This document shows, in pieces, positions 44,604 through 54,473 of a stretch of 64,000 nt of DNA. The stretch covers positions 538,709 through 602,708 of the forward strand of contig NZ_BCSI01000001.1 of the NCBI RefSeq assembly GCF_001570785.1. The letters are read 5' to 3'. Source of the stretch: Dermabacter hominis NBRC 106157. GTDB taxonomy: Bacteria > Actinomycetota > Actinomycetes > Actinomycetales > Dermabacteraceae. Both the position numbers and the translations under genes were made by a program. Position 1 is the first letter of the stretch. The number at the start of each line of letters is the position of its first letter. The notes below the pieces were generated by a model. That model saw nothing but the letters and a program-made list of their open reading frames with translations. It was not told the DNA's origin and did no database searches.

Positions 44604-45815
44604 TCAAAGGCCGAGCGCCTTCTTCTTTGCCGCCTCGTAGTCAGCCTCGGTGATGAGACCCTGGTCGAGCATTTGCTTGAACTGGGCGAGTTTCTCCGCG
44701 GGGTTCGGCTCGGTGCCGCCTTGGTTGGACTGCGCCTGCTGGCTCTGCTGGCCCTGCGGGCTCTGGCCCTGGCCGGCGAACGGGCCCGACGCTTGCGCAG
44801 GCTGCACGAGGCCTCCAACGGCACCGGCTCCCATGCCCATCATCGCGAGGCCCGTGCCGCCCCCGTTCTCGCCGGCGGACTGCACGCCGCGCGCGACAGC
44901 CTGGTTGACGAAGCTCTGGTTGCGGTTGCCCGAAAGCGCATCGGCAGCCTGAACATCCTTGAGGAGCTTTCGCGTGTTCTCGTCGTACTCGATCGACGCG
45001 ATCGCGACTTTTTCGATGACGAGGCCGCGATCGGTCGTCCAGCGGTAGTTTTCTTCGACCACGCTCGAGAGGGAGGCCGCGAGCCCGAGCGAATCCGACT
45101 GGATTTTTGTGATGCGGTTGTTCTTATCCGGGTCATTCGTGTAGCGCGAGAACGCCGGGGCGAGCGAGGAGACGACTTCCTGGAAGAGCTGGTTCGCGGC
45201 GTCGTTCTCGGTATCGGTGAAGTTGAAGATTGGCGCATTCGCAGAGATGTAAACGGCGGGAACCCAGTTGTGGATGAACAGGAGCGGATCCACGATGCGG
45301 ATCGTGTAGGTGCCGCGTGCGACGGCTCCCACCTGGGCGTTCATGTACTGATCATCCCAGTAGATTTCCGATTGAGTGCCGAAACGGTTGTTCGGGAGCT
45401 CCTTGAGGCTCACAAAGAACGCGAGCTGCTGCGATCCTGGTTGGCCGCCAAACTTGAAACGCTCCCACGACGTTTCGAGCGTTGACGCAAGAATGCCGTC
45501 GTTCGCGAACACGGTGCGGGAATTCGGGTCGCCCGAATGCCACTCGTAGCCGCCCGCCTCGGTAATGAGGCCGGTGACACGGCCGTCCTGGAGCGTGACG
45601 AGAGCGTAGCCCGCCGGCACGACAATCCGCGATCCGTTGCTAATGATGTTTTCGCTGCCGCGAGTGTTCGAGCCGCGCCCCGCGTTTGTTCCTCGCGGAA
45701 CCGCGGGGAAAAGGGCCGCGGTGGGCGGGAGGTTGGAGGGGACGGTCAGAAAGTCCTTCCACTGATCGGCAAAAGTACCGCCCAGCGCGTCCTTGAAAGC
45801 CTGGATGAAACCCAC
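44604..45815 (-). CDS. SPFH domain protein with C-terminal SHOCT motif (YdjI-like)
   Basis: A 403-aa protein. The N-terminus is amphipathic (GFIQAFKDALGGTF), the SPFH/band-7-like core runs from about 60 to 310, a Gln/Gly/Ala-rich linker covers about 320-370, and a SHOCT-type helix pair ends the protein (KLAQFKQMLDQGLITEADYE). GAGGAG lies 5 nt before the GTG start. It is the first gene of a minus-strand operon with the zinc-ribbon and small membrane proteins. In Bacillus the related YdjI helps recruit PspA to the membrane. No pspA is present here. Confidence 0.85.
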   Translation of the reverse strand: MGFIQAFKDALGGTFADQWKDFLTVPSNLPPTAALFPAVPRGTNAGRGSNTRGSENIISNGSRIVVPAGYALVTLQDGRVTGLITEAGGYEWHSGDPNSRTVFANDGILASTLETSWERFKFGGQPGSQQLAFFVSLKELPNNRFGTQSEIYWDDQYMNAQVGAVARGTYTIRIVDPLLFIHNWVPAVYISANAPIFNFTDTENDAANQLFQEVVSSLAPAFSRYTNDPDKNNRITKIQSDSLGLAASLSSVVEENYRWTTDRGLVIEKVAIASIEYDENTRKLLKDVQAADALSGNRNQSFVNQAVARGVQSAGENGGGTGLAMMGMGAGAVGGLVQPAQASGPFAGQGQSPQGQQSQQAQSNQGGTEPNPAEKLAQFKQMLDQGLITEADYEAAKKKALGL

Positions 45816-45890
45816 GAAATCTCCTCTGTTAGAGCCGACGGACCGAGTATAGAGGATCTAGGTCACAGACAAACGGCGTTATCTGTGGGG

Positions 45891-46550
45891 TTATTTCTTC
45901 TTCGAGTGTCGGTTGGTCGTGAGGAGCCTCGGTTCAGATTCGAGGCCGCGAAGCCCGTTCCACGCGAGGTTCACAATATGGCTCGCGACAACCTCTTTCG
46001 AAGGGCGACTCGTCTCAAGCCACCACTGGCCGGTGTAAGAAACGATTCCGACGAGCATCTGCGCGTACATCGCCGCGTGCAGCGACGTGTACTTCTGTGC
46101 ACGCATGTGCCTCACGAGAAGGTCTTCGACCTGGCTCGCGACGTCCACGAGAAGCGCCGAATACGTTCCCGACGTTTGTGAAGCGGGGGAGTCGCGCACG
46201 AGAATTTGGAAACCGTCCTCGTTTTCCTCGATATAGGTCAAGAACGCGAGCGCGGCCTTCTCCACGAGTACGCGGGGGTGCTGGTGAACATCGTGGAGCG
46301 CATCTTCAAGGACGCGCAGGAGGTGATCCGTTTCGCGATCGACGATCACGGCATAAAGACCCTCCTTGCCTCCAAAGTGCTCATAGACGATCGGCTTCGA
46401 CACTCCTGCCTTCGCCGCAACTTCCTCGACACTCGTCGCGTTGTAACCCTTCTGCGCAAAAAGTGAGCGGCCGACGACGACAAGCTGCTCGCGTCGCTGG
46501 CGGCCCGTCATGCGGGGAGAGCGAGCGCGAGGGGGACGTGAATCAGACAT
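45891..46550 (-). CDS. TetR family transcriptional regulator
   Basis: A 219-aa repressor. The N-terminal helix-turn-helix has EEVAAKAGVSKPIVYEHFGG with the usual RREQLVVVGRSLFAQKGYNA before it. The C-terminal ligand domain is divergent, so the effector is unknown. The ATG at 46550 is preferred to the one at 46559; neither has a ribosome site, and GAAAAT lies 7 nt before the former. Mycobacteria carry a TetR gene in the same position between glmU and mfd. It is divergent from tRNA-Gln and glmU. Confidence 0.9.
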   Translation of the reverse strand: MSDSRPPRARSPRMTGRQRREQLVVVGRSLFAQKGYNATSVEEVAAKAGVSKPIVYEHFGGKEGLYAVIVDRETDHLLRVLEDALHDVHQHPRVLVEKAALAFLTYIEENEDGFQILVRDSPASQTSGTYSALLVDVASQVEDLLVRHMRAQKYTSLHAAMYAQMLVGIVSYTGQWWLETSRPSKEVVASHIVNLAWNGLRGLESEPRLLTTNRHSKKK

Positions 46551-46637
46551 GTGCAACATTTTCGCACGCCGAGGCGCGTACCGTTTTCGCTCTCGCGGCT
46601 TGAGGGGCTAGGCTTGTCCCCGGCGCCCTCGGGCCCA

Positions 46638-46709
46638 TCCGCGATGGTGTAATCGGCAACACCCCAGTTTTTGGTTCTGGTATTCCAGGTTCGAGTCCTG
46701 GTCGCGGAA
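46638..46709 (+). tRNA. tRNA-Gln (UUG)
   Basis: A 72-nt cloverleaf. Acceptor TCCGCGA pairs with TCGCGGA, the D-stem is GTGT/ACAC, and the anticodon arm CCAGT-TTTTGGT-TCTGG places TTG at positions 34-36. The T-arm is CCAGG-TTCGAGT-CCTGG. The 3' CCA is not encoded. It lies 47 nt before glmU. Confidence 0.93.
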
Positions 46710-46756
46710 CGATCCAGCACCGGATTCATCGCACCGGACACAAGGAGCACCTTTCC

Positions 46757-48217
46757 GTGGCACATTATTCGCCCGCAGCTGTCGTCGTCCTCGCAGCCGG
46801 CGCAGGAACTCGCATGAAATCCGCTCTTCCCAAGGTTCTCCACCCCGTATGTGGCACCTCGATGCTCATGCACGCGATCAACGCAGCGCGCGGAACGGGC
46901 GCCGGCGAGATCGTCGCGGTCGTCCGCCACGAGTGTGAACAGGTTCTCTCTCACCTCGCGCAGAACGCTCCCGAGGTCGTCACCGCCGATCAGGATGATA
47001 TCCCCGGCACTGGCCGCGCCGTTCAATGCGGTCTCGACAAGGTTGAGGCGACCGTCGGAACCGTACTCGTGACCTACGGCGACGTCCCCCTGCTCCAGTC
47101 AGAAACGCTCCGCGCCTTCGTCCAGGCCCACGAGGAGTCTGAATCGTGCGTGTCGATCCTCACCGCTCACCTCGACGACCCGACCGGATACGGCCGCATC
47201 GTGCGCAGCGCCGACGGCTCCCAGGTCGAAGCTATCGTCGAGCATAAGGACGCGAACGACGAGCAGCGTTCGATCACCGAAATCAACTCGGGAATCTGTG
47301 CATTCGACCTCGCATTCTTGCGCGAAGCCCTCACGAAAGTTGGCACCGATAACGCCCAAGGCGAGATGTACCTCACCGACGTTCCCGGCATTGCCCGTGC
47401 CGAGGGGCAAAAAGTCACCGCGTACGTCATTGATGACGCAATCCAGGTGGAAGGCGCCAACGATCGGGTCCAACTCAGCGAGCTCGGTGCCGAAATGAAC
47501 CGTCGGACCCTCGTGCGCCACATGCGCGCCGGCGTGAGCATCATCGATCCGTCCTCGACGTTCATCGACCCCGAAGTCGAGATTGGGCAGGACACGACAA
47601 TCCTCCCCGGCGTGCAGTTGCACGGGCACTGTGTCATTGGCGGCGACGTAACCGTCGGACCGGACACGACCCTGACCGACGTCACCATTCACGACCGAGC
47701 CGAGGTTGTGCGTACTCACGGCTTCGGCGCGGTCATCGGGGAGGGGGCGACCGTGGGGCCCTTCACCTACCTGCGGCCGGGGACCGTTCTCGGCGCCCGC
47801 GGCAAGATCGGTGGCTTCTGCGAAACCAAGAATGCGGAGATTGGCGATGGCGCAAAGGTTCCCCACCTTTCTTACGTGGGTGACGCCGAGATCGGCGAGG
47901 GGACGAACATTGGTGCGGCAACGATCTTCGCGAACTACGATGGGGTGAACAAGCACAGGAGTGTCGTCGGCAAACACGTGCGCGTTGGAAGCGACAGCGT
48001 CCTCGTCGCGCCTGTGACAATCGGCGACGGTGCGGCAACGGGAGCTGGAACGATCGTCCTTAAAGACGTCCCGCCCGGCGCCCTTGCCGTCAATGCTACG
48101 AAGCCTCGCATTACCGAGGGGTGGACGCTCACCAAGCGCACGGGCACCGCCGCGGCCGAAGCCGCCGAAAAAGCGCTTGACCACGACTCTCGAACCGCAA
48201 CCACCGAGGAGAAGTAA
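46757..48217 (+). CDS. glmU: Bifunctional GlcN-1-P acetyltransferase / GlcNAc-1-P uridyltransferase
   Basis: Makes UDP-GlcNAc for peptidoglycan in two steps. The N-terminal pyrophosphorylase domain has VLAAGAGTRMKSALPKVLHP. The C-terminal half is a left-handed beta helix with hexapeptide repeats (e.g. NAEIGDGAKVPHLSYVGDAE). At 486 aa it is full length. The GTG at 46757 has AAGGAG upstream. prs follows 4 nt after, a conserved pair. Confidence 0.97.
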   Translation: MAHYSPAAVVVLAAGAGTRMKSALPKVLHPVCGTSMLMHAINAARGTGAGEIVAVVRHECEQVLSHLAQNAPEVVTADQDDIPGTGRAVQCGLDKVEATVGTVLVTYGDVPLLQSETLRAFVQAHEESESCVSILTAHLDDPTGYGRIVRSADGSQVEAIVEHKDANDEQRSITEINSGICAFDLAFLREALTKVGTDNAQGEMYLTDVPGIARAEGQKVTAYVIDDAIQVEGANDRVQLSELGAEMNRRTLVRHMRAGVSIIDPSSTFIDPEVEIGQDTTILPGVQLHGHCVIGGDVTVGPDTTLTDVTIHDRAEVVRTHGFGAVIGEGATVGPFTYLRPGTVLGARGKIGGFCETKNAEIGDGAKVPHLSYVGDAEIGEGTNIGAATIFANYDGVNKHRSVVGKHVRVGSDSVLVAPVTIGDGAATGAGTIVLKDVPPGALAVNATKPRITEGWTLTKRTGTAAAEAAEKALDHDSRTATTEEK

Positions 48218-48221
48218 AACG

Positions 48222-49202
48222 ATGAGCGGCATCATCACCAGCGGAGAAAAGCACCTCGTTCTCGTTTCGGGGCGCGCCCACCCCGTGCTCGCCGAGGAAG
48301 TCGCCAAGGAACTCGGTGTTGACCTTCTCCCGACGGACGCGTGGGATTTCGCCAACGGCGAGATCTACGTGCGCTACGGCGAGAGTGTGCGCGGGGCGGA
48401 CGTCTTCGTTCTCCAGTCGCACCCGGCTCCCATCAATAACTGGCTCATGGAGCACCTCATCATGGTGGACGCCCTCAAGCGCGCGTCCGCGAAGCGCATC
48501 ACGGCGATCGCCCCGAGCTACCCGTACGCCCGCCAGGATAAAAAGCACCGTGGTCGCGAGCCGATCTCGGCCCGACTGGTCGCCGATCTGTATAAGACCG
48601 CCGGAATTGACCGCCTCATCTCGGTGGACCTGCATGCGCCGCAGGTTCAGGGCTACTTCGACGGTCCCGTCGATCACCTCATGGCCATGCCCATCCTCGC
48701 GAAGTACGTCGAGTCGACCTACGGCGACGAGGATCTGTGCGTTGTCTCGCCAGATGCCGGCCGCATCGGCGTAGCCGAGAAGTGGGCGAAGCGCCTTGGC
48801 GGCGTGAACCTTGCCTTCGTGCACAAATCGCGCGACCCGCGTCGCCCCAACCAGGCCGTTGCGAAGCGCATCATCGGCGACGTGCAAGGAAAGACCTGCA
48901 TCCTCGTCGACGACATGATCGACACCGCGGGAACGATCGTCCAGGCCGTCGAAGCCCTCACGAAGAACGGCGCGAGCTCCGTGGTGGTAGCCACGACGCA
49001 CCCGATCTTCTCGGACCCGGCCGTTGAGCGCCTCAAGAATTCGGCGGTGCGCGAGGTCATCGCGACCAACACGCTGCCCATCCCCGAGGAAAAGCAGTTC
49101 GAGAAGCTCACGATCCTCTCGATCGCGCCGCTTCTCGCACGTGCGATCCGTGCCGTCTTCGATGACGGCTCTGTGACCTCGCTGTTCGACGGCGACGCCT
49201 AA
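48222..49202 (+). CDS. prs: Ribose-phosphate pyrophosphokinase
   Basis: Makes PRPP from ribose-5-phosphate and ATP for nucleotides, His and Trp. The 326-aa class I enzyme shows DLHAPQVQGYFDGPVDHL and the PRPP-binding loop CILVDDMIDTAGTI. GAGGAGAAG precedes the ATG. The downstream 225-nt gap holds a GACGTG/CACGTC inverted repeat (49242-49261) and a TATGAT -10 candidate (49294-49299) for rplY. Confidence 0.97.
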   Translation: MSGIITSGEKHLVLVSGRAHPVLAEEVAKELGVDLLPTDAWDFANGEIYVRYGESVRGADVFVLQSHPAPINNWLMEHLIMVDALKRASAKRITAIAPSYPYARQDKKHRGREPISARLVADLYKTAGIDRLISVDLHAPQVQGYFDGPVDHLMAMPILAKYVESTYGDEDLCVVSPDAGRIGVAEKWAKRLGGVNLAFVHKSRDPRRPNQAVAKRIIGDVQGKTCILVDDMIDTAGTIVQAVEALTKNGASSVVVATTHPIFSDPAVERLKNSAVREVIATNTLPIPEEKQFEKLTILSIAPLLARAIRAVFDDGSVTSLFDGDA

Positions 49203-49293
49203 TCTCCTCGTCTGTCACCGGTCGCGCAGTCTGCTCGGCGTGACGTGCCTCGCTTCACGTCGCACTTTGTCGAGTGACTGCGCGGCCGTGCCG

Positions 49294-49299
49294 TATGAT
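49294..49299 (+). promoter_or_regulatory. Candidate -10 box for rplY
   Basis: TATGAT lies 129 nt before the rplY start in the prs-rplY gap. No well-spaced -35 is evident. The long leader could carry regulation, but no clear structure was found in it. Confidence 0.35.
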
Positions 49300-49427
49300 T
49301 GGACGGTACTTCGGCGAGGGAGAGGCTTCGGCTTACTCCGTTATCGACGCGGTTGAATCCTTGGGCTCGTGTTCCCACGTGCTCGGGGCGCGCCGTCTCG
49401 CCCCGCTTCACACCCAAGGAGTTTCAC

Positions 49428-50054
49428 ATGGCCGAGAACATCAAGGTCGACGTCCGTTCCGACTTCGGCAAGGGCTTTGCACGCCGCATGCGCGCCGAAA
49501 GCAAGATCCCCGCGGTCCTGTACGGCCACGGCACCGAGCCGGTTCACCTCGCGCTTCCGTATCACGCGACGGCTCTTGCCGCGCGTCACTCGAACGCTCT
49601 TCTCGAGCTTGAGATCCCGAACGCTGAAAACGAGCTCGCGATCATCAAGGACATTCAGCGCCACCCGCTCTCGCGCGACATTCTCCACATCGACCTCCTC
49701 ATCGTGAAGCGCGGCGAGAAGGTTGAGGTTGACATCCCCGTGACCGTCGAAGGCGAGCCCCAGTCGCCCGCCGTTGCCGTGGTTGACATTCAGGAGATCA
49801 CCCTCCTCGCCGATGCACTCAGCCTTCCCGAACACATCGTCGTCGACGTTGAGGGCAAGGTCGAAGGCGATGCGATCTACGCCGGTGACCTCGATCTTGG
49901 AGACGCCGAGCTCGTTACCGATCCCGAGTTCCTCGTGGTGTCGATCCAGGTCCCGCAGGTCGACGAGGCCGACCTCGAGACGCCTGGCTCCGAGGACGAC
50001 GAGGAAGCGGCAGAGGATGCTGCCGAGGAGTCGTCGGAGGGCGACGACGAGTGA
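49428..50054 (+). CDS. rplY: 50S ribosomal protein L25/general stress protein Ctc
   Basis: A 208-aa long-form L25 (CTC type) that binds 5S rRNA. The N-terminal L25 domain has KGFARRMRAESKIPAVLYGH. A C-terminal beta domain follows (about 95-180), and the last 30 residues are highly acidic (Glu/Asp/Ala). CAAGGAG precedes the ATG at 49428. Confidence 0.96.
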   Translation: MAENIKVDVRSDFGKGFARRMRAESKIPAVLYGHGTEPVHLALPYHATALAARHSNALLELEIPNAENELAIIKDIQRHPLSRDILHIDLLIVKRGEKVEVDIPVTVEGEPQSPAVAVVDIQEITLLADALSLPEHIVVDVEGKVEGDAIYAGDLDLGDAELVTDPEFLVVSIQVPQVDEADLETPGSEDDEEAAEDAAEESSEGDDE

Positions 50055-50059
50055 GTTCT

Positions 50060-50079
50060 GATCCGCGACTTCGCGGATC
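50060..50079 (+). other. Perfect hairpin just after rplY
   Basis: GATCCGCG and CGCGGATC form an 8-bp stem with an ACTT loop 6 nt past the rplY stop. There is no T-tract. It may protect the transcript 3' end together with the terminator at 50093. Confidence 0.5.
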
Positions 50080-50092
50080 GTGAAATCTAATG

Positions 50093-50133
50093 CAGGGGCG
50101 TCGCACACAGGTGCGGCGCCCCTGTAGCCTTTT
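50093..50133 (+). terminator. Intrinsic terminator after rplY
   Basis: CAGGGGCG(T)CGCAC pairs with GTGCG(G)CGCCCCTG around ACAG and is followed by TAGCCTTTT. Confidence 0.8.
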
Positions 50134-50205
50134 CGGGGGGCCGACGGTCGCCGGCCAGCCGGCGGTGACCAGGTTTTCTCCTGGATTAGTGCGGAAAGTA
50201 GAGTT

Positions 50206-50808
50206 GTGAGCGAGACGATGCTGATTGTGGGCCTCGGGAACCCTGGCCCCAAGTATGAAGCGACGAGACACAATGTCGGGCACATGGTGCTTGATCGACT
50301 TGCCGAGTGGGCCGGCGCCTCGTTCAAACGGCACAAGAAGGCCAATGCTTCAGTTATTGAGGGGCACATGGGGGCGCCGGGTACCGGCCGCCGGGTGATT
50401 CTGGCGAAACTTGGGTGCTACATGAACACTTCGGGTGGGCCCGTGTCTGCGCTCGCGCAGTACTACGGGATCGAGCCCGAGAATCTCATCGTCGTGCACG
50501 ATGAGATCGATACGCAGTTCGGTGCGATTAAAGCGAAGATCGGCGGGGGAGAAGGCGGTCACAACGGCCTTCGTGATATCTCGTGTGCGCTCGGCACCAA
50601 AGACTATTTGCGCGTGCGCGTCGGCGTGGGGCGTCCCCCGCAGGGGCGCGATACCGCGGATTTCGTCCTCGCTCCTTTTTCCTCGTCGGAGCGCAAGGTA
50701 CTTGATGACCTCGTGACCTCGGCCGGGCAGTGCGTGGAGATGCTCGTGGAGCAGGGCCTCGTGGCGGCGCAGCAGGAGTTTCATTCGCGCGAGGCGATCC
50801 GCCCGTGA
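50206..50808 (+). CDS. pth: Peptidyl-tRNA hydrolase
   Basis: Releases tRNA from peptidyl-tRNAs dropped by ribosomes. The 200-aa enzyme has the signature LIVGLGNPGPKYEATRHNVG, with Asn12 and catalytic His22, and later GGGEGGHNGLRDI. It starts with GTG after GGAAAG. Its stop overlaps the mfd start (GTGA), so pth, mfd and mazG form one coupled unit. Confidence 0.95.
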   Translation: MSETMLIVGLGNPGPKYEATRHNVGHMVLDRLAEWAGASFKRHKKANASVIEGHMGAPGTGRRVILAKLGCYMNTSGGPVSALAQYYGIEPENLIVVHDEIDTQFGAIKAKIGGGEGGHNGLRDISCALGTKDYLRVRVGVGRPPQGRDTADFVLAPFSSSERKVLDDLVTSAGQCVEMLVEQGLVAAQQEFHSREAIRP

Positions 50809-53800
50809 GCATCGCCCCCGTTCTCGCCGCCGCGGCGCACTCTGCTGATCTCGCGCGCTTCGTCGAAGCGCGTTCCACCGCCGAGGGCGTATCGATCATC
50901 GCCCCGAGCGGCATGCACCCGCTTTACCTTGCCGAGGCCGCTTCGCGCAGGGGACCGTCGGACCCGCTCGTCGTGGTGACGGCAACGACGCGTGAAGCAG
51001 AAGATCTTGCCGCCCAGATCGAAGCTCTCGTCCCGGCCGCGAAGGTCGCGCTGTTCCCCGCCTGGGAGACCCTTCCGCACGAGAGGCTTTCGCCGCGTAG
51101 CGACACGGTCGCGCGCAGGCTTTCCACGCTCTATTCACTGGCGCATCCGGACGAAACGGGTGGGGTCGAGGTGCTCATGGTGCCTGTGCGTGCACTCGTG
51201 CAGCCGATGGCACGCGGACTTGAGAATCTAGCGCCGGTTCATCTCGAGCGCGGCGACTTCATTGCGATCGACGAGCTTGTGGAGAAGCTCGTCGGTGCGG
51301 CGTACTCGCGCGTGGACATGGTCTCCTCGCGCGGTGAGTTTGCGGTGCGTGGCGGCATTGTGGACGTGTTCCCGCCGACGCTCTCGCATCCCGTCCGCCT
51401 CGATTTTTTCGGCGACGAGCTTGAAGAGATCCGTTTCTTTTCCGTCGCGGATCAGCGCTCGATGGAGGATACTCTCGAAGCGTTCGATGCACCCGCGTGC
51501 CGTGAGATTCTTCTGACGGAGGACGTGCGCGCGAGAGCACGCGCCGCGATCGCGCAGCTGCCCGGCGCCGCTGACATCCTCTCGCGGCTTGCGGAGGGCA
51601 TTGCCGTCGAGGGCATGGAGTCGCTGACTCCGCTTCTGGTGGGGGAGATGGTGAGCCTCGCGGACCTACTTCCCGAGCATTCGAGCCTTGTGTTCGTCGA
51701 GCCCGAACGCATTCGCACGCGTGTCGATGAGCTCGTGCGCACAACGGAAGAGTTCCTTGAGGCGGCGTGGTCGAGTGCAGCGCAGGGCGGTGCCGTGCCG
51801 ATCGATGTATCGCAGGCAAGCTTCTCGTCGCTCGAGGACACACTCGGCGAGCTTGAGGCCCGACACCTCCCGGTCTCCACGCTTGCCCCGTTCGGGCTCG
51901 ATGCCGACCTCACGTCCCAGGCGAAGCCGCACCCTGGATACGGCGGCTCGATCGCGAATGCGGCGCGCGACCTCGCACAGCACGTCAGTGACGGATGGCG
52001 AATCGTCCTCACGACCGCTGGAGCGGGTACCGGGCGCCACATCGCCGAGTCGCTCACTGAGGCGGGTGTCACGGCGCGGTTCAGCGCTGATCTCGACGAG
52101 GAGCTTTCCCGCTCGCACGTGAGCATCACGACCGGGCCGATCACCGAGGGAATCCTCCTCGAGGACATCAGACTCATGCTCTTGTGTGAGCGAGACATGA
52201 CGGGGAAATCGGCCGCTCGCCGATCTGGTGGCAAGAAACTTGCCGCACGCCGCCGCGCGATGGTCGATCCGCTCCAGCTGTCGCCCGGGGACTATGTCGT
52301 TCACAACCATCACGGAGTCGGGCGGTTCGTGGAGATGACGAGCCGCACCGTAGGCACGGGCGATAAGCGCGCGACCCGCGAATACCTCGTCATCGAGTAC
52401 GCGAGCTCGAAGAAGGGCCAGCCTGGTGATCGCCTCTACGTCCCGAGCGACCAGCTCGACCAGGTGACGAAGTACGTCGGCGGCGAGGCTCCGAGCGTGA
52501 ACAAGATGGGCGGAAGTGACTGGTCGAAGACCAAGTCGCGTGCGCGCAAGGCCATCCGGGAGATCGCCGATGAACTCGTGAGGCTCTATAGTGAGCGCCA
52601 GCGCAGTTCGGGCTTTGCCTTCTCGCCCGATACCCCGTGGCAACACGAACTCGAGGACGCCTTCGAGTACACGGAAACTCCCGATCAACTTTCGACGATC
52701 GACGACATCAAGCGGGATATGGAAAAGCCACTTCCCATGGATCGCCTCGTGTGCGGTGACGTCGGCTACGGCAAGACCGAAGTTGCGGTACGCGCGGCCT
52801 TCAAGGCTGTGCAGGATGGCAAACAGGTGGCGGTCCTATGCCCGACGACTCTTCTCGCTCAGCAGCACGTCGACACCTTCACAGAGCGATACGCGGGCTT
52901 TCCCGTCAACGTGCGCGGGCTTTCGCGCTTCCAAACCAAGGCTGAATCGGACGCGGTGATCGAGGGGCTCAAGGACGGTTCGGTCGACGTAGTGATCGGG
53001 ACGCATCGCTTGCTCACGGGGCAGGTGCGTTTCAAGGACCTGGGGCTCATCATCGTGGACGAGGAGCAACGCTTCGGTGTCGAGCACAAGGAGACTCTCA
53101 AAGCACTGCGCACCAACGTCGATGTGCTGTCGATGTCGGCGACCCCGATTCCCAGGACCCTCGAGATGGCCGTCACGGGCATCCGCGAGCTTTCCACGCT
53201 CGCGACTGCGCCAGAGGAGCGCCATCCCGTGCTCACCTACGTTGGCGCGCACGAGGATGCTCAGGTCAAGGCCGCGATCCGCCGCGAACTCTTGCGTGAG
53301 GGGCAGGTGTTCTACATCCACAACCGCGTCGAGGATATTGAGCGCACCGCCGCGCACTTGCGTGAGCTCGTGCCCGATGCACGAGTGGAGGTCGCCCACG
53401 GCAAGCTTAACGAGGCCCAACTCGAGCGAGTCATCCTCGACTTTTGGGAGAAGCGCTTCGACGTACTCGTGTGCACGACGATTGTGGAAACGGGCCTCGA
53501 CATTTCGAACGCAAATACCCTGATCGTGGAGAATGCGGACAGATTTGGTCTCTCGCAGCTTCACCAGCTTCGCGGAAGGGTGGGGCGCTCGCGCGATCGC
53601 GCCTACGCGTACTTCCTGTATCCGGCGACGAAACCGCTCACGGAAACAGCGCACGATCGCCTCACGACGCTTGCGACGCACTCGGAGCTCGGTGCAGGCA
53701 TGCAGGTCGCGATGAAGGACCTCGAGATCCGCGGGGCAGGGAACTTGCTCGGCGGCGAGCAGTCCGGGCACATTGCCGGTGTGGGCTTTGACTTGTACGT

Positions 53801-54473
53801 ACGCATGGTCGGCGAGGCTGTCGCAGCGTTCAAGGGCGAATTCGACCATACGGCGAAGGACACGAAGGTCGAATTGCCCCTGAACGCGCACATTCCCGTC
53901 GAGTACATCGATTCCGAGCGCCTACGCCTCGAGGCATACTCGAAGATTTCGGCGTCGAAGAGTGTCGACGAGCTCGAGAGCGTGCACTCCGAGCTCGAGG
54001 ACCGTTACGGCGTGCCGCCTGCGGAGGTCGAGCGTCTCTTTCACGTCGCGCGCTTCCGCCTGGATGCCTCCGAAGCTGGGATCGACGAGGTGCAGGTACA
54101 GGGCAAGATGATCCGCTTCGCGCATGTGGACGTCACGGACAGCGTGCAGCTCAAACTCCGCAGGTTGTATCCGGGAACGGTGCTCAAGCCTGCCCTTCGC
54201 CAGGTTCTCGTCCCGCATCCGCGCACTCAGCGTGTCGGTGGTATTCCCCTCACCGACGAGGCCCTGCTCGAGTTCTGCCGCGGCGTGATTGCACAGCTGA
54301 AGCCCGCATGGGCGAAAGAACGGGGTATCGAGCTTGCCGAGCAGCCGTCGGAACCCTCCCGCGCGCGTTCGTTCGGTTCGCGATCACCGCGCGCAAGTAG
54401 GCTCGAAAACTCGCGCCGTGACGCGCCGCAAGGGACGCGCCAGGCGGGTCTTGGACGAAAGGGGCATGCGTGA
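50805..54473 (+). CDS. mfd: Transcription-repair coupling factor
   Basis: A 1,222-aa DNA translocase that removes RNA polymerase stalled at lesions and recruits UvrA. An N-terminal UvrB-like region is followed by the RNA-polymerase interaction domain (SPGDYVVHNHHGVGRFVEMT). The helicase motor has GDVGYGKTE (~651) and DEEQRFG (~752), and the TRCF C-terminal domain follows. The GTG at 50805 sits in the pth stop. Confidence 0.96.
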   Translation: MSIAPVLAAAAHSADLARFVEARSTAEGVSIIAPSGMHPLYLAEAASRRGPSDPLVVVTATTREAEDLAAQIEALVPAAKVALFPAWETLPHERLSPRSDTVARRLSTLYSLAHPDETGGVEVLMVPVRALVQPMARGLENLAPVHLERGDFIAIDELVEKLVGAAYSRVDMVSSRGEFAVRGGIVDVFPPTLSHPVRLDFFGDELEEIRFFSVADQRSMEDTLEAFDAPACREILLTEDVRARARAAIAQLPGAADILSRLAEGIAVEGMESLTPLLVGEMVSLADLLPEHSSLVFVEPERIRTRVDELVRTTEEFLEAAWSSAAQGGAVPIDVSQASFSSLEDTLGELEARHLPVSTLAPFGLDADLTSQAKPHPGYGGSIANAARDLAQHVSDGWRIVLTTAGAGTGRHIAESLTEAGVTARFSADLDEELSRSHVSITTGPITEGILLEDIRLMLLCERDMTGKSAARRSGGKKLAARRRAMVDPLQLSPGDYVVHNHHGVGRFVEMTSRTVGTGDKRATREYLVIEYASSKKGQPGDRLYVPSDQLDQVTKYVGGEAPSVNKMGGSDWSKTKSRARKAIREIADELVRLYSERQRSSGFAFSPDTPWQHELEDAFEYTETPDQLSTIDDIKRDMEKPLPMDRLVCGDVGYGKTEVAVRAAFKAVQDGKQVAVLCPTTLLAQQHVDTFTERYAGFPVNVRGLSRFQTKAESDAVIEGLKDGSVDVVIGTHRLLTGQVRFKDLGLIIVDEEQRFGVEHKETLKALRTNVDVLSMSATPIPRTLEMAVTGIRELSTLATAPEERHPVLTYVGAHEDAQVKAAIRRELLREGQVFYIHNRVEDIERTAAHLRELVPDARVEVAHGKLNEAQLERVILDFWEKRFDVLVCTTIVETGLDISNANTLIVENADRFGLSQLHQLRGRVGRSRDRAYAYFLYPATKPLTETAHDRLTTLATHSELGAGMQVAMKDLEIRGAGNLLGGEQSGHIAGVGFDLYVRMVGEAVAAFKGEFDHTAKDTKVELPLNAHIPVEYIDSERLRLEAYSKISASKSVDELESVHSELEDRYGVPPAEVERLFHVARFRLDASEAGIDEVQVQGKMIRFAHVDVTDSVQLKLRRLYPGTVLKPALRQVLVPHPRTQRVGGIPLTDEALLEFCRGVIAQLKPAWAKERGIELAEQPSEPSRARSFGSRSPRASRLENSRRDAPQGTRQAGLGRKGHA

